Source of the DNA: JBGPEQ01 sp050180895
Lineage (GTDB): Bacteria; Pseudomonadota; Alphaproteobacteria; Dongiales; Dongiaceae
Length of the DNA: 64,000 nucleotides
Assembly (NCBI GenBank): GCA_050180895.1
Contig: JBFXDS010000010.1
Location: forward strand, 1 to 64,000
Direction of reading: 5' to 3'
Position numbers and translations under genes: made by a program. Position 1 is the first letter of the stretch. Every line of letters starts with the position of its first letter. This document shows positions 27,860 to 37,549 of the stretch, one piece after another. The notes under the pieces were generated by a model that worked only from the letters and a program-made list of their open reading frames with translations, did not search any database and was not told the DNA's origin.

Positions 27860-27901
27860 GGCGAACCGTCCACGGCTGCGCACCCGACGACGACCGATCG
27901 G

Positions 27902-28774
27902 CTAGCGCGGTGCGCCATGGCCCGACAGACTCCGGAGGGCGCCGCTCATGGCGTTGCGAAAGGCCTCGTCGAAGTTCACGCCGCGGACCTGCCATCGGTC
28001 AGGCCCCAGCCGCCACTCGGCGATCCAGCCCAACGCCTCGCGACTCCAGGTCAGGCGCCCGACGAGGCCGGCATCGCCGCCGGTCTCCTTCAAGACCGTC
28101 TCCACCTTGTCGCCATCGGCGGACTCCAGATTGCCGACGGTGAGGCCGGACGCGGCCAGAGCCTGCGCCGTCGGCAGCACGATCGGCAGGCCGTATTTCC
28201 AGGCCGCCGTGGCCAGCGACTCGCGCTGGTCGCGGCCACGACCGCCATCGGCCGCGAGAAGATAGGTGACCTCGTCGAACTCGACGGCGAGGAGGACGGC
28301 GAGGCGGGGGCGCGCGCCCGTCCAGGACTCGCGCCCGAGCTGGCGCAGCACGCCGTCGATCTTCCGCGGAGCGAAATCGATGGTCAGTTCGTACGGCCGG
28401 TCGCGCGTGCCCTGCTCGTCGTGAACGGGAATGCCCTCCATCAGATCGCGATATCGGAACGAGTCGACATAGGCCTCCGCCTTGCGCATCGGGCCGGCGG
28501 CGGCGGGATCGCCGAGGATGTCCGGATCGCCGGACAGCTTGACGAGCACGTCCGCCAGCCCGCGCTCCAGGGCCGGCAGCCGCGTCTCCGGCCTCTGGCC
28601 GGTGACCAGCACCTTCGCCTGGTAGAGATCGGCCACCTCCGCCGCCAGCGCCGCGCCACACGCCAGGCAAGCCAGCATGACCGACAGCACGGCCCACACC
28701 AGCAGGCTTGCGAACCCCGGCCGTGGTCCGCCGCCCATCGAGAGGCGGGCGCTCCCTGCGATTCCATCGATCAT
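27902..28774 (-). CDS. DUF2066 domain protein, exported
   Basis: The 290-residue protein starts with a hydrophobic export signal (about residues 18-45, ending ALAAEVADLY), then DUF2066 features: a QAKVLVTGQRPETRLPALERGLADVLVKLSGD region near the mature start, AEAYVDSFRYRD, and FAPRKIDGVLRQLG. DUF2066 proteins are periplasmic or membrane-anchored and of unknown function. The longer open frame to 28963 runs back into glcD and is not needed. It lies between glcD (59-base gap) and glcE (42-base gap) in the same direction, so it is probably transcribed with them. Confidence 0.83.
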   Translation of the reverse strand: MIDGIAGSARLSMGGGPRPGFASLLVWAVLSVMLACLACGAALAAEVADLYQAKVLVTGQRPETRLPALERGLADVLVKLSGDPDILGDPAAAGPMRKAEAYVDSFRYRDLMEGIPVHDEQGTRDRPYELTIDFAPRKIDGVLRQLGRESWTGARPRLAVLLAVEFDEVTYLLAADGGRGRDQRESLATAAWKYGLPIVLPTAQALAASGLTVGNLESADGDKVETVLKETGGDAGLVGRLTWSREALGWIAEWRLGPDRWQVRGVNFDEAFRNAMSGALRSLSGHGAPR

Positions 28775-28833
28775 GCGGAAAGATATAGCCGCATCCCGGC
28801 AGGCAGGCGAGGTGCCCGATGCCTCCCCGCGGC

Positions 28834-30321
<1,488 letters not shown>

Positions 30322-30399
30322 GAATACGATCCTCCTCGGCCCAATGTGGAACCGCAGCCGCGAGGGGTCAATGATCGCGCGTGGGATCAGCGCCGTGTG

Positions 30400-30475
30400 T
30401 CCTTCGACAGGCTCAGGATGAGGGGTCTTTCTTCGTGCCACGAAGATGGCCCCTCATCCTGAGCCTGTCGAAAGA
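30400..30475. repeat. Inverted repeat, TTCGACAGGCTCAGGA family
   Basis: Arms at 30400-30425 and 30450-30475 match at 25 of 26 positions. The 24-base loop contains its own palindrome, CTTCGTGCCACGAAG. A decayed copy of the whole element, loop included, is seen at 37372-37432. The element lies upstream of glcD. Confidence 0.85.
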
Positions 30476-30514
30476 CGCATCCTGCTCATGCAACGACAGA
30501 GGCTCAATGACGAA

Positions 30515-30535
30515 GGGCGGCCACATGGGCCGCCC
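30515..30535 (-). terminator. Hairpin downstream of rpmJ, probable terminator
   Basis: GGGCGGCC at 30515-30522 pairs perfectly with GGCCGCCC at 30528-30535 around five bases. On the minus strand it lies 28 bases after the rpmJ stop and is followed by TTCGTCATT, a weak T stretch. Confidence 0.55.
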
Positions 30536-30563
30536 TCCATTCGCTGGACAACGGGCCGGGGCG

Positions 30564-30689
30564 TCAGCCCTGGCGCGCCTTGAAGCGGGGGTTGGTCTTG
30601 TTGATGACGTAGACGCGGCCCTTGCGCCGGATGATGCGGCAGTCCTTGTGCCGTTTCTTGGCTGATTTCAACGAGTTAACGACTTTCAT
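30564..30689 (-). CDS. rpmJ: 50S ribosomal protein L36
   Basis: The 41-residue protein MKVVNSLKSAKKRHKDC and its IIRRKGRVYVINKTNP continuation are L36 of the large ribosomal subunit. Only one cysteine is present, so this is the zinc-free form with the extended C-terminus (RFKARQG) that is usual in alphaproteobacteria. It is a single-gene unit with a hairpin terminator after it. Confidence 0.95.
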   Translation of the reverse strand: MKVVNSLKSAKKRHKDCRIIRRKGRVYVINKTNPRFKARQG

Positions 30690-31094
30690 CGCGGCACCGG
30701 CGGCTCGGGTCAAAAAGGGAGGCGGAACATACGGACGGCCCCCGGGACTGTCAACCCAGAGGCGCTTCAACTTTTTTCTGCGCTCATTCCCGCGGACGCG
30801 GAATCCCTCTCGCTTGGTCCGAAATCCCGCCCTCGCTGAATGATGATCGAATCGGATCATCGGAGTCATGGCTGAGACTGTACAGGGATTTGTCTGACAT
30901 GACGTCCGCCCTGCACAAAAAGCCGGCAATTTGCGCAACGCAGCATGCTTTCCGGCCGACCCCAAGGATGACAGGTTATTGACGGCGGGAATCGAAGTAG
31001 GCAACGTTACGCCGACGCAAGCTTTCCCGCTCGGGAGTACGGCCGGCCAAGGCCGACCCACGGAACGGTCTTGTCAACCAGGGAGGACTACCGA
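30690..31094. other. Intergenic region upstream of the ABC importer
   Basis: This 405-base stretch holds no credible gene. A palindrome GATGATC/GATCATC is at 30842-30861. TTGACG at 30979-30984 could be a -35 element, but the following -10 is poor. The promoters of rpmJ and of the sugar transporter operon must lie here. Confidence 0.5.
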
Positions 31095-32231
31095 ATGTTC
31101 AGACACCAATTGCTTTCCGCTGCCGCCGCCATCGTCATGGGCACCGCGACGCTGGTCGGCGCCGCGCGCGCCGCCGGGCCGGAGGTGGCCGAAGGGCCGG
31201 GCGCGCTGCCCGAATGCTTCAAGCCCTATGCGGCCGACACGAAGTTCTTCCAGTGGCAGAAGAAGGACGGGCCCTACAAGATCGCGCTCGCCAACGGCTT
31301 CGTCGGCAACACCTGGCGCATCCAGATGATCAAGACGGCGAAAGCGTTCGTCGAGCAGGACGACGTGAAGCCCGACGTGGCCGAGCTGAAGGTCGTCAGC
31401 ACCGGCACCGACGTGGCGGCGCAGATCGCCGCCATCGACAACTTCATCAATGCCGGCTACGACGCCATCGTCACCATCGCCGTCAACCCGACGGCGTTCG
31501 AGCCGGTGATCCGCCGCGCCAACAAGGCCGGCGTGGTGCTGGTGCCGTTCGACAACGTCACCGACAGCACCGACGTGATGCAGGTGAACGAGGACCAGCT
31601 GGAGATGGGCCGGCAGATGGGCCGCTGGCTGGACAAGAATATACCATCCGGCACCGGCAAGATCCTCGAGGTGCGCGGCCTGCCCGGCAACTCGGTGGAC
31701 CGCGACCGCCATGTCGGCTTCCGCGAAATCATGGAAGCGCCGGGCAAGAGCTTCGAGATCATCGAAGTGGTCGGCAACTGGGACGACGGCACGGCGCAGA
31801 AGGTGACGGCCGACGCGCTGGCCGTGCACAAGAAGTTCGACGGCATGTTCGTGCAAGGCGGCTCCACCGGCGCGGTGCGCGCGCTGATGGATGCCGGCCA
31901 TCCGTTCATACCCGTGTCGGGCGAGGCGGAGAACGGCTTCCGCAAGCTCTGCGCGGAGCACGAGAAGGACGGGCTGCTGTGCGCCTCGGCCGGCCAGTCG
32001 CCGGGCCTGGTCGCCATCTCCATCAAGGCCGCCATCGCCGCGCTCAAGGGCGACAAGCTGCCGCAGTACATCTCGGTGCCGATCCCCTACGTCGAGGCGC
32101 CGAATTTCAAGGACGGCGACAACTACTACTCGGATCTGACCGACAATTTCTTCACGCCGAACGAGTTCCCGCCTTGCAACGTGAACATCAAGGCGACGGA
32201 GATCATGGGGCAGACCGAGGCCGACCAGTAA
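31095..32231 (+). CDS. Sugar ABC transporter, periplasmic substrate-binding protein
   Basis: The 378-residue protein starts with a signal peptide (FRHQLLSAAAAIVMGTATLVGAARA, cleaved near residue 26) and is a type 1 periplasmic binding protein of the ribose/galactose group (Peripla_BP_4). Typical parts are YKIALANGFVGNTWR, DNFINAGYDAIVTIAVNP, VLEVRGLPGNSVDRDRHVGF and MFVQGGSTGAVRAL. The sugar cannot be read from the sequence. GGGAGGACTACCG precedes the ATG at 31095; an in-frame ATG at 31071 lacks one. It is the first gene of a four-gene CUT2 importer. Confidence 0.92.
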   Translation: MFRHQLLSAAAAIVMGTATLVGAARAAGPEVAEGPGALPECFKPYAADTKFFQWQKKDGPYKIALANGFVGNTWRIQMIKTAKAFVEQDDVKPDVAELKVVSTGTDVAAQIAAIDNFINAGYDAIVTIAVNPTAFEPVIRRANKAGVVLVPFDNVTDSTDVMQVNEDQLEMGRQMGRWLDKNIPSGTGKILEVRGLPGNSVDRDRHVGFREIMEAPGKSFEIIEVVGNWDDGTAQKVTADALAVHKKFDGMFVQGGSTGAVRALMDAGHPFIPVSGEAENGFRKLCAEHEKDGLLCASAGQSPGLVAISIKAAIAALKGDKLPQYISVPIPYVEAPNFKDGDNYYSDLTDNFFTPNEFPPCNVNIKATEIMGQTEADQ

Positions 32232-32245
32232 CAACGGCATAAGTG

Positions 32246-32280
32246 GGCGATGCCGCCTGATCGGGTCAGGCGGCATCGCC
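32246..32280 (+). terminator. Strong intra-operon stem-loop
   Basis: GGCGATGCCGCCTGA at 32246-32260 is the exact reverse complement of 32266-32280 around a five-base loop, a 15-bp stem. It lies between the binding-protein and ATPase genes, with TATCTTTCC after it. In CUT2 operons such structures often limit read-through or protect the upstream mRNA, keeping the binding protein in excess. Confidence 0.75.
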
Positions 32281-32308
32281 GCGTATCTTTCCTACAGGTT
32301 GACCTGTC

Positions 32309-33856
32309 ATGGCCGAGGCGGCCGCGCCCTTCTGGCGCATGCAGGGTGTCAGCAAGCGGTACGGCGGCGTGGTCGCGCTCGACAATGTCGACTTCCAGAG
32401 CGATGCCGGCCGCATCCACGCCGTGCTTGGCGAGAACGGCGCCGGCAAGTCGACGCTGATCAAGATCATCGCCGGCGTCGTCCAGCCGGACAGCGGGACC
32501 ATGACGCTGGAGGGGCGGCCGGCCGCCTTCGCCTCGCCCAGCGCCGCCAACGCCGCCGGCATCGTCTGCATCTTCCAGGAACTGTCGCTGATGCCGGATC
32601 TGACGGTGGCGGACAACATCTGCATCACCGCGCCGCCGCGCCGCTTCGGCCTGATCGACGGCAAGGCGCAGCGGCGGCGGGCAGAGGAGCTGCTGGCGCG
32701 CATCGGCTGCGAGGACGTGCACCCGATGCAGACGGTGAAGGACCTGCCGCTGTCGCGCCGGCAGATGGTGGAGATCGCCAAGGCGCTGGGGCGCCGGCCG
32801 AAGCTGCTGATCCTGGACGAGGCCACTTCGGCGCTGACCGCCGGCGACGTGCAGAAGGTCTATGCCGTGCTGCGCCGGCTGCGCGAGGAGGGCCTGGCGA
32901 TCCTCTACATCTCGCACCGCATGCATGAGATCGCCGAATTGGCCGACGTCTGCTCGGTGTTCCGCAACGGGCGCCACATCCAGACCTTCGACAAGGGGGC
33001 CAAGACGGACGACGAGGTCGTCGAGTTGATGATCGGGCGCGAATACAGGCATGTGTTTCCGGCCAAGCCGGAGCGGACGGAGGGCACGGGAACGCCGGCC
33101 CTGCAGATCCGCAACCTCGGCTGGGGCGACCGGCTGCACGACATCTCGCTGTCGGTCGACCGCGGCGAGATCGTCGGCCTCGGCGGCCTCGACGGGCAGG
33201 GCCAGCGCGAGCTGCTGCTGGCGCTGTTCGGCGTCATGCGCGGCGTGTCGGGCGCGGTGGAGGTCGGGGGCCAGCCCCTGCGCATCGGCAGCCCGCGACG
33301 CGCCAAGTCCGAACGCTGCGGCATGGCGCTGATCCCCGAGGACCGCAAGACCGAGGGGCTGATGCTGCCGATGTCGGTGCGCGACAACATCTCGATGGCG
33401 GCGATCAGCAAGCTCAGCCGCGGGTTCGTCGTCGACCGCGCCGCCGAGAACGCCCGCATCGGTGAGATGGTGCAGAAGCTGAAGATCAAGATCGGCGATA
33501 TCGACGATCCCGTCGCCACGCTCTCCGGCGGCAACCAGCAGAAAGTGGTCATCGGCAAGTGGCTGATGACCGATGCGCGCATCGTCCTGCTCAACGATCC
33601 GACGCGCGGCATCGACGTGGGCACCAAGCAGGAGCTCTATCAGCTGCTGCGAGACCTGGCCGACGCCGGCACCGCCATCCTCTTCTACTCGACCGACTAT
33701 GACGAGCTGATCGGCTGCTGCGACCGCGTCGCCATCATGTATGACGGCCGCATCCGGCGCGAGCTGCGCGGCGCCGATCTCACCGAGCACAACATCATCG
33801 CCAGCTCGCTCAACCTGCCGGACAAGGCGCGGGTCGAGGAGGGTGTGCCGGCATGA
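32309..33856 (+). CDS. Sugar ABC transporter ATP-binding protein (CUT2, double NBD)
   Basis: The 515-residue cytoplasmic protein carries two nucleotide-binding domains, as in RbsA and MglA. The first has Walker A GENGAGKST (about 44-52), an unusual signature DLPLSRRQMVEIAKAL and Walker B LLILDEATSAL. The second has a degenerate Walker A GLDGQGQRE, a canonical LSGGNQQKVVIGKWL and IVLLNDPTRGIDVGT. It ends in a four-base ATGA overlap with the first permease gene. Confidence 0.94.
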   Translation: MAEAAAPFWRMQGVSKRYGGVVALDNVDFQSDAGRIHAVLGENGAGKSTLIKIIAGVVQPDSGTMTLEGRPAAFASPSAANAAGIVCIFQELSLMPDLTVADNICITAPPRRFGLIDGKAQRRRAEELLARIGCEDVHPMQTVKDLPLSRRQMVEIAKALGRRPKLLILDEATSALTAGDVQKVYAVLRRLREEGLAILYISHRMHEIAELADVCSVFRNGRHIQTFDKGAKTDDEVVELMIGREYRHVFPAKPERTEGTGTPALQIRNLGWGDRLHDISLSVDRGEIVGLGGLDGQGQRELLLALFGVMRGVSGAVEVGGQPLRIGSPRRAKSERCGMALIPEDRKTEGLMLPMSVRDNISMAAISKLSRGFVVDRAAENARIGEMVQKLKIKIGDIDDPVATLSGGNQQKVVIGKWLMTDARIVLLNDPTRGIDVGTKQELYQLLRDLADAGTAILFYSTDYDELIGCCDRVAIMYDGRIRRELRGADLTEHNIIASSLNLPDKARVEEGVPA

Positions 33857-34860
33857 AGGACTTCCAGCTCTGGCTGACGCGCAACTATGGGCCGCTGCTG
33901 GCAATGGTCGTCTTCGCGCTGATGTTCGGCTTCTATTTCGCGAACTTCGCGACCGCGAACCCGAGCGCGGTGATCCTGAGCGCCGCCAACACCGGGGTGT
34001 TGCTGGCCTTCGTCGCCATGGCGCAGACGATCCCGGTGTTAACGCGCGGCCTCGATCTCTCGGTCGGCATGATCTTCATCATGACCAACTGCCTGGCCTC
34101 GGCGATCGTCATCGCGCCGCCGATCGAGGAGGGCGCGATCGTCCATCATCTGACGCTGGCTGTCGGCGTCCTTGGCGTGCTGCTGGCCGGCCTGGCGGCC
34201 GGCTTGGTCAACGGCGCGATCGTCGTCTACGGACGGCTGCAGCCGATCATCGCGACCCTGGCCACGGGCGCCATCTACTATGGCATCGCGCTCGGCATCC
34301 GGCCCATCCCCGGCGGCGACGTCGACGGCGACCTCGCGGACTTCATGACTGGCGAGTTGTTCGACGTCATTCCGACGAGCCTTGTGCTGCTGGTCGCGGT
34401 CGTTCTGTTCATTTGGTTGCCGTTCCGCCGATCGGTGCTTGGACGCGGCTGCTATGCGGCGGGGTCGGCCGAGGGCGCGGCCTACATGTCCGGCGTCGAC
34501 ATCGACCGCTCCAAGCTGGCGGCCTACATGCTCTGCGGGCTGCTGGCGGGCATTGCCGGGCTGATGCAGACCTTCAACACCTACACGGGCGAAGCGAGCG
34601 CGCCGAGCGGCGGCCTCTACACCCTCAACTCCATCGCCGCGGTGGTGATCGGCGGGACCTCGCTCTACGGCGGCTCCGGCGGCGTGATCGGCTCGATCTT
34701 CGGCGCCTTCATCCTGCGCACCATCGTGAGCCTGCTGTTCGTCTTCGACATGGAGCCGCTGTGGCAGCCGCTGTTCCAGGGCGTGGTGCTGCTGCTGGCG
34801 GTGAGCCTCGGCGCCGCCCGCGTGCTGCGCATCCGCAACCGGTTGGAGCTGTTCGGGTAG
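33853..34860 (+). CDS. Sugar ABC transporter permease 1 (RbsC-like)
   Basis: The 335-residue inner-membrane protein is a BPD_transp_2 permease with about nine to ten helices. The signature region GRGCYAAGSAEGAAYMSGVDIDRSKLAAYMLCGLLAG (about residues 196-235) contacts the ATPase. It is coupled to the ATPase gene by ATGA and should pair with permease 2 as a heterodimer. Confidence 0.92.
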   Translation: MKDFQLWLTRNYGPLLAMVVFALMFGFYFANFATANPSAVILSAANTGVLLAFVAMAQTIPVLTRGLDLSVGMIFIMTNCLASAIVIAPPIEEGAIVHHLTLAVGVLGVLLAGLAAGLVNGAIVVYGRLQPIIATLATGAIYYGIALGIRPIPGGDVDGDLADFMTGELFDVIPTSLVLLVAVVLFIWLPFRRSVLGRGCYAAGSAEGAAYMSGVDIDRSKLAAYMLCGLLAGIAGLMQTFNTYTGEASAPSGGLYTLNSIAAVVIGGTSLYGGSGGVIGSIFGAFILRTIVSLLFVFDMEPLWQPLFQGVVLLLAVSLGAARVLRIRNRLELFG

Positions 34861-34901
34861 GATGGACATGGCGATCTGTTCCACCCCAATCCGGGCCGCA
34901 A

Positions 34902-34994
34902 TTTGTAGGGGCGAGCGGCGCTCGCCCGCGGTCGTGCAGGGCTCCGGCGATCGCAGCGGCGGCACGACGGGCGAGCGCCGCTCGCCCCTACAAA
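34902..34994. repeat. 27-bp perfect inverted repeat, GTAGGGGCG family, inside the ABC operon
   Basis: Arms at 34902-34928 and 34968-34994 are exact reverse complements, and inner bases 34931-34937 pair with 34962-34968. The arm core GGGCGAGCGGCGCTCGCCC is itself palindromic. It separates the two permease genes of one operon and probably changes the level of the downstream gene. Confidence 0.88.
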
Positions 34995-35019
34995 GGACCG
35001 GCGGGGTCGGGAGCTAGCC

Positions 35020-35976
35020 ATGCAGGCCGTCCTCCGCTCCGTCGACAAGCCGGTTCTCGTCGCCTTCGGTTTCATCATCCTGCTGCTGCTGGCGGGGAGC
35101 CTGTATTCGAGCAACTTCCTGTCGCCGGAATACCTGCTGCAGCAGCTGCAGGTGGCGGCGTTCCTCGGCATCATCGCCACGGGCGCGATGCTGGTGATTC
35201 TGCTCGGCCATATCGACCTGTCGATCCCCTGGGTGGTGACCATCGGCGGCATGATGTCGACCGCGGCGGCCGGCTGGTGGGGCGAGACGGGTACTGCCCT
35301 CGCCGTCCCCTTCGGCGTGCTCTGCGGCCTGGTCGTCGGACTGGTGAACGGCCTGGGTGTCGCCTATCTGCGCATTCCCTCGATGATCTTCACCCTCGGC
35401 ATCAACGCCGTGGCACAGGGGCTGATGGTGCTGCACACGGGCGGCTTCGCGCCGCAGGATCATGCCACCGACGCCATGCACTGGCTGGCGGTGAAGCGGC
35501 CGCTGCTGGGCATCCCCAATGCCGTGCTGGTGTGGCTGGTGGTCGGGCTTGTCGTCGTCTTCATGCTGCGGCGCACGCCGCTCGGCCGCTACATCTACGC
35601 CTTCGGCAACCGCGAGAGCGCCACCTATCTCTCGGGCATCAGTACGCGCGGCGTACTCATCGCCTGCTTCGCGCTCGCGGGCATGCTGAGCGCGCTCGCC
35701 GGCGTGCTGCTCGCCGGCTACTCGACCAAGGCCTACCAAGCCATGGGCGATCCCTACCTGCTGCCGGCCATCGCCGCCGTGGTCCTCGGCGGCACCAACA
35801 TCCTGGGCGGGCGCGGCACCTATCTCGGCACCGTCGCCGGGGTCATCCTGATCACGCTGCTGCAGAGCATCCTCTCGGTGATGCAGATGGAGGAGGCGTT
35901 CCGCCAGGTGATCTACGGCGCGGTGATCATCATCATGCTGCTGGTCTACGGCCGCGGGCAGAAGGTGCAGGGGTAG
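35020..35976 (+). CDS. Sugar ABC transporter permease 2 (RbsC-like)
   Basis: The 318-residue protein is a second BPD_transp_2 permease with about nine helices. The ATPase-contact region shows GRYIYAFGNRESATYLSGISTRG (about 190-212), and GGTNILGGRGTYLGTVAGV is a family mark. It is preceded by GGGAGCTAGCC and separated from permease 1 by a 93-base palindromic repeat. Two different permeases indicate a heterodimeric channel, as in xylose/rhamnose-type CUT2 systems, though substrate is unknown. Confidence 0.92.
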   Translation: MQAVLRSVDKPVLVAFGFIILLLLAGSLYSSNFLSPEYLLQQLQVAAFLGIIATGAMLVILLGHIDLSIPWVVTIGGMMSTAAAGWWGETGTALAVPFGVLCGLVVGLVNGLGVAYLRIPSMIFTLGINAVAQGLMVLHTGGFAPQDHATDAMHWLAVKRPLLGIPNAVLVWLVVGLVVVFMLRRTPLGRYIYAFGNRESATYLSGISTRGVLIACFALAGMLSALAGVLLAGYSTKAYQAMGDPYLLPAIAAVVLGGTNILGGRGTYLGTVAGVILITLLQSILSVMQMEEAFRQVIYGAVIIIMLLVYGRGQKVQG

Positions 35977-35983
35977 GCGCCGA

Positions 35984-36433
35984 TCATGCCGGCGGCAGGA
36001 CTGCCGCGAGCAGCGTGGAATTCTTCGATGCGAACGGGTTGACGATGGTGACGCCCTCAAGCGTGTGTCCATCGTGTAGATCTTCGCTGAGGAGAAATCG
36101 ACATCCGGCTTCTTTGGCCGTCGCCCACAGCATCGCGTCCCAGAAAGATAGCCCGTGGGTCTCTACCAGACGGACCGCGCGTACAAACGCTTCTTCGCCG
36201 GCAGCGTAAACCGGAAATACGGCGCGCCAGCGGTCGACGACCGTGCCGGCCCTTGCAGGCGTCAGACGCAGCTTCCGGGTGGCGACGTTGAAGAACTCGC
36301 CCAAGCTCTGGAGTAAAAGGACGCAATCGACATTTGCCGCCCGACCAAGCAAATCGGCAGCGGACAGATGCCGCGGGCCGGCCAGACTGTCGATCGCATA
36401 GAGCAACACATTGCTGTCGAAGGTCAGTTTCAA
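35984..36433 (-). CDS. PIN-domain toxin (VapC-like)
   Basis: The 149-residue protein is a PIN-domain ribonuclease. The first acidic site is FDSNVLLYAID (Asp6), a middle Glu is in SLGEFFNV, and the last cluster is LSFWDAMLWATAKEAG with LLSEDLHDG. All metal-binding acids are present, so it should cleave RNA. It begins with TTG, in a TTGA overlap with the antitoxin stop, a low-efficiency start suitable for a toxin. Partner is a Phd/YefM-type antitoxin just upstream. Confidence 0.88.
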   Translation of the reverse strand: MKLTFDSNVLLYAIDSLAGPRHLSAADLLGRAANVDCVLLLQSLGEFFNVATRKLRLTPARAGTVVDRWRAVFPVYAAGEEAFVRAVRLVETHGLSFWDAMLWATAKEAGCRFLLSEDLHDGHTLEGVTIVNPFASKNSTLLAAVLPPA

Positions 36434-36672
36434 CGCTCGTACATCTCGTCCCGGTCGAATTTACGGCCGCCGAGCGGAATGCCTTTTTTCATCATGGCCA
36501 CCATCCGCTTCACGGCGGCCGCCCGTTGCGCCGATTGCCGCGACCCGGACATCGGTACCAAGCGCGCGACGGGCTTGCCGTGGCGCGTGATGACGACTTC
36601 CTTGCCGGCTGCAACATCGGCCAGGAGCTTGGAGAAACGCTGGTTCGCCTCGCGGGCGGTCACCTGCTTCAT
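36430..36672 (-). CDS. Phd/YefM-family antitoxin
   Basis: The 80-residue protein starts MKQVTAREANQRFSKLLADV and continues KEVVITRHGKPVARLVP, the Phd/YefM DNA-binding fold, with a basic and acidic C-terminal tail (KFDRDEMYER) to bind the PIN toxin. ATG at 36672 is chosen over an upstream in-frame start because it begins the conserved domain. It should repress its own promoter together with the toxin. Confidence 0.88.
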   Translation of the reverse strand: MKQVTAREANQRFSKLLADVAAGKEVVITRHGKPVARLVPMSGSRQSAQRAAAVKRMVAMMKKGIPLGGRKFDRDEMYER

Positions 36673-36684
36673 GACAGAGATGTC

Positions 36685-36707
36685 CTTATATGTAGTGACG
36701 GTACTAC
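36685..36707 (-). promoter_or_regulatory. Candidate promoter -10 and operator of the PIN/Phd module
   Basis: On the minus strand TATAAG (36690-36685) lies 12 bases before the antitoxin ATG. Immediately upstream is an inverted repeat GTAGT/ACTAC at 36692-36707 with six bases between arms, placed between the -10 and -35 regions. This is a plausible binding site for antitoxin autoregulation. Confidence 0.45.
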
Positions 36708-36774
36708 AATAGAACTCGAGAGCGTCGCCGTCAACGTGCCGGCAGGGCATCCGGCTCCAGTCACTTTTGCCTGC

Positions 36775-37233
36775 TTACAGAATCTGAAACACGTCCAGTT
36801 CCGCCCCGGAGGCCGTGATGGCGCCGATGCCGACGGCGACGATGCGGTTGAGCCAGGCATATGTCTCCGAACCGGTCTCGAAGACCGGCGTGGTGCGGAA
36901 GTAGAGATCGGCGGCGGGTACGGGTTCGCCGCGGGCAAGCCGCGCCATCGCGTCCGGCCCACCGGCCAGGACGCCGCGATAGTGGGCATAGATGTGATGA
37001 CCGTCGTCGGTGCGTAGCGTGCGGCGCACGTCGAGCTCCATGACGCCGTCGGCGCGCTGCAACAGCCAGTCGCCGCCGGTGACCAGCACCTCGCCGCGGA
37101 GCTTCGGTCCTTCGAACCGGCCGCCCTTGAACGGAATGACCAGCCGGTGGCCGCGCGGGCCGGTACCGATGTCGAAGGGCGGTCCGACCTCGAGCGTCAT
37201 GCGATAAAGGAGTTCGCCCGCCAGCGTTGCCAT
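36775..37233 (-). CDS. DUF3237 (UPF0311) family protein
   Basis: The 152-residue protein is a DUF3237 beta-barrel protein of unknown function. Characteristic parts are FDIGTGPRGHRLVIPFKGGRFEGPKLRGEVL (about 20-50), GGDWLLQRADGVMELDVR, and YFRTTPVFETGSETYAWLNRIVAVG. ATG at 37233 follows AAGGATGAAGAG; the open frame to 37716 is antisense to the MATE gene and is not coding. Confidence 0.85.
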   Translation of the reverse strand: MATLAGELLYRMTLEVGPPFDIGTGPRGHRLVIPFKGGRFEGPKLRGEVLVTGGDWLLQRADGVMELDVRRTLRTDDGHHIYAHYRGVLAGGPDAMARLARGEPVPAADLYFRTTPVFETGSETYAWLNRIVAVGIGAITASGAELDVFQIL

Positions 37234-37549
37234 CTCTTCATCCTTTCCATGAGCGACCCGCCTACGAGACAGTCGCCCGGCATCGAATCCTGGGACATCT
37301 GCGGAGTCCGCTGCCCCGTCGCGCGGGCGATTTGAGACCAGTTCGACCGGACCGGCAAGCATCGGACGGCCGATGAGGGCTTTCTTCGTGCCACCGAGAT
37401 TCCCCTCGTCCCCGAGTTCGTCGAAGGACGCACAGACGGGCCTGCCACTCTCGATCCCACAGGCGGCGGCCCAGGGCCCGACCCCGCGAATGCGGGGCAT
37501 GCCGAACTTTGGGGAGCGGCGGGGCGGCGGTTCGGATAGGGTGCCGGCC
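37234..37549. other. Divergent intergenic region with a decayed palindromic element
   Basis: It separates the DUF3237 gene and the MATE gene and holds both promoters. No gene is seen. A degraded repeat copy covers 37372-37432. Confidence 0.45.
37372..37432. repeat. Decayed copy of the TTCGACAGGCTCAGGA element
   Basis: Both the loop (TTTCTTCGTGCCAC) and the right arm (GAGTTCGTCGAAGGACGCA) resemble the element at 30400-30475, but the left arm is lost and several positions have changed. Confidence 0.55.

Noticed and set aside
32126..33904. A 592-codon minus-strand open frame opposite the sugar ABC ATPase gene
   Set aside because: It is the antisense shadow of the ATPase; no motif, and all Walker motifs are on the plus strand.
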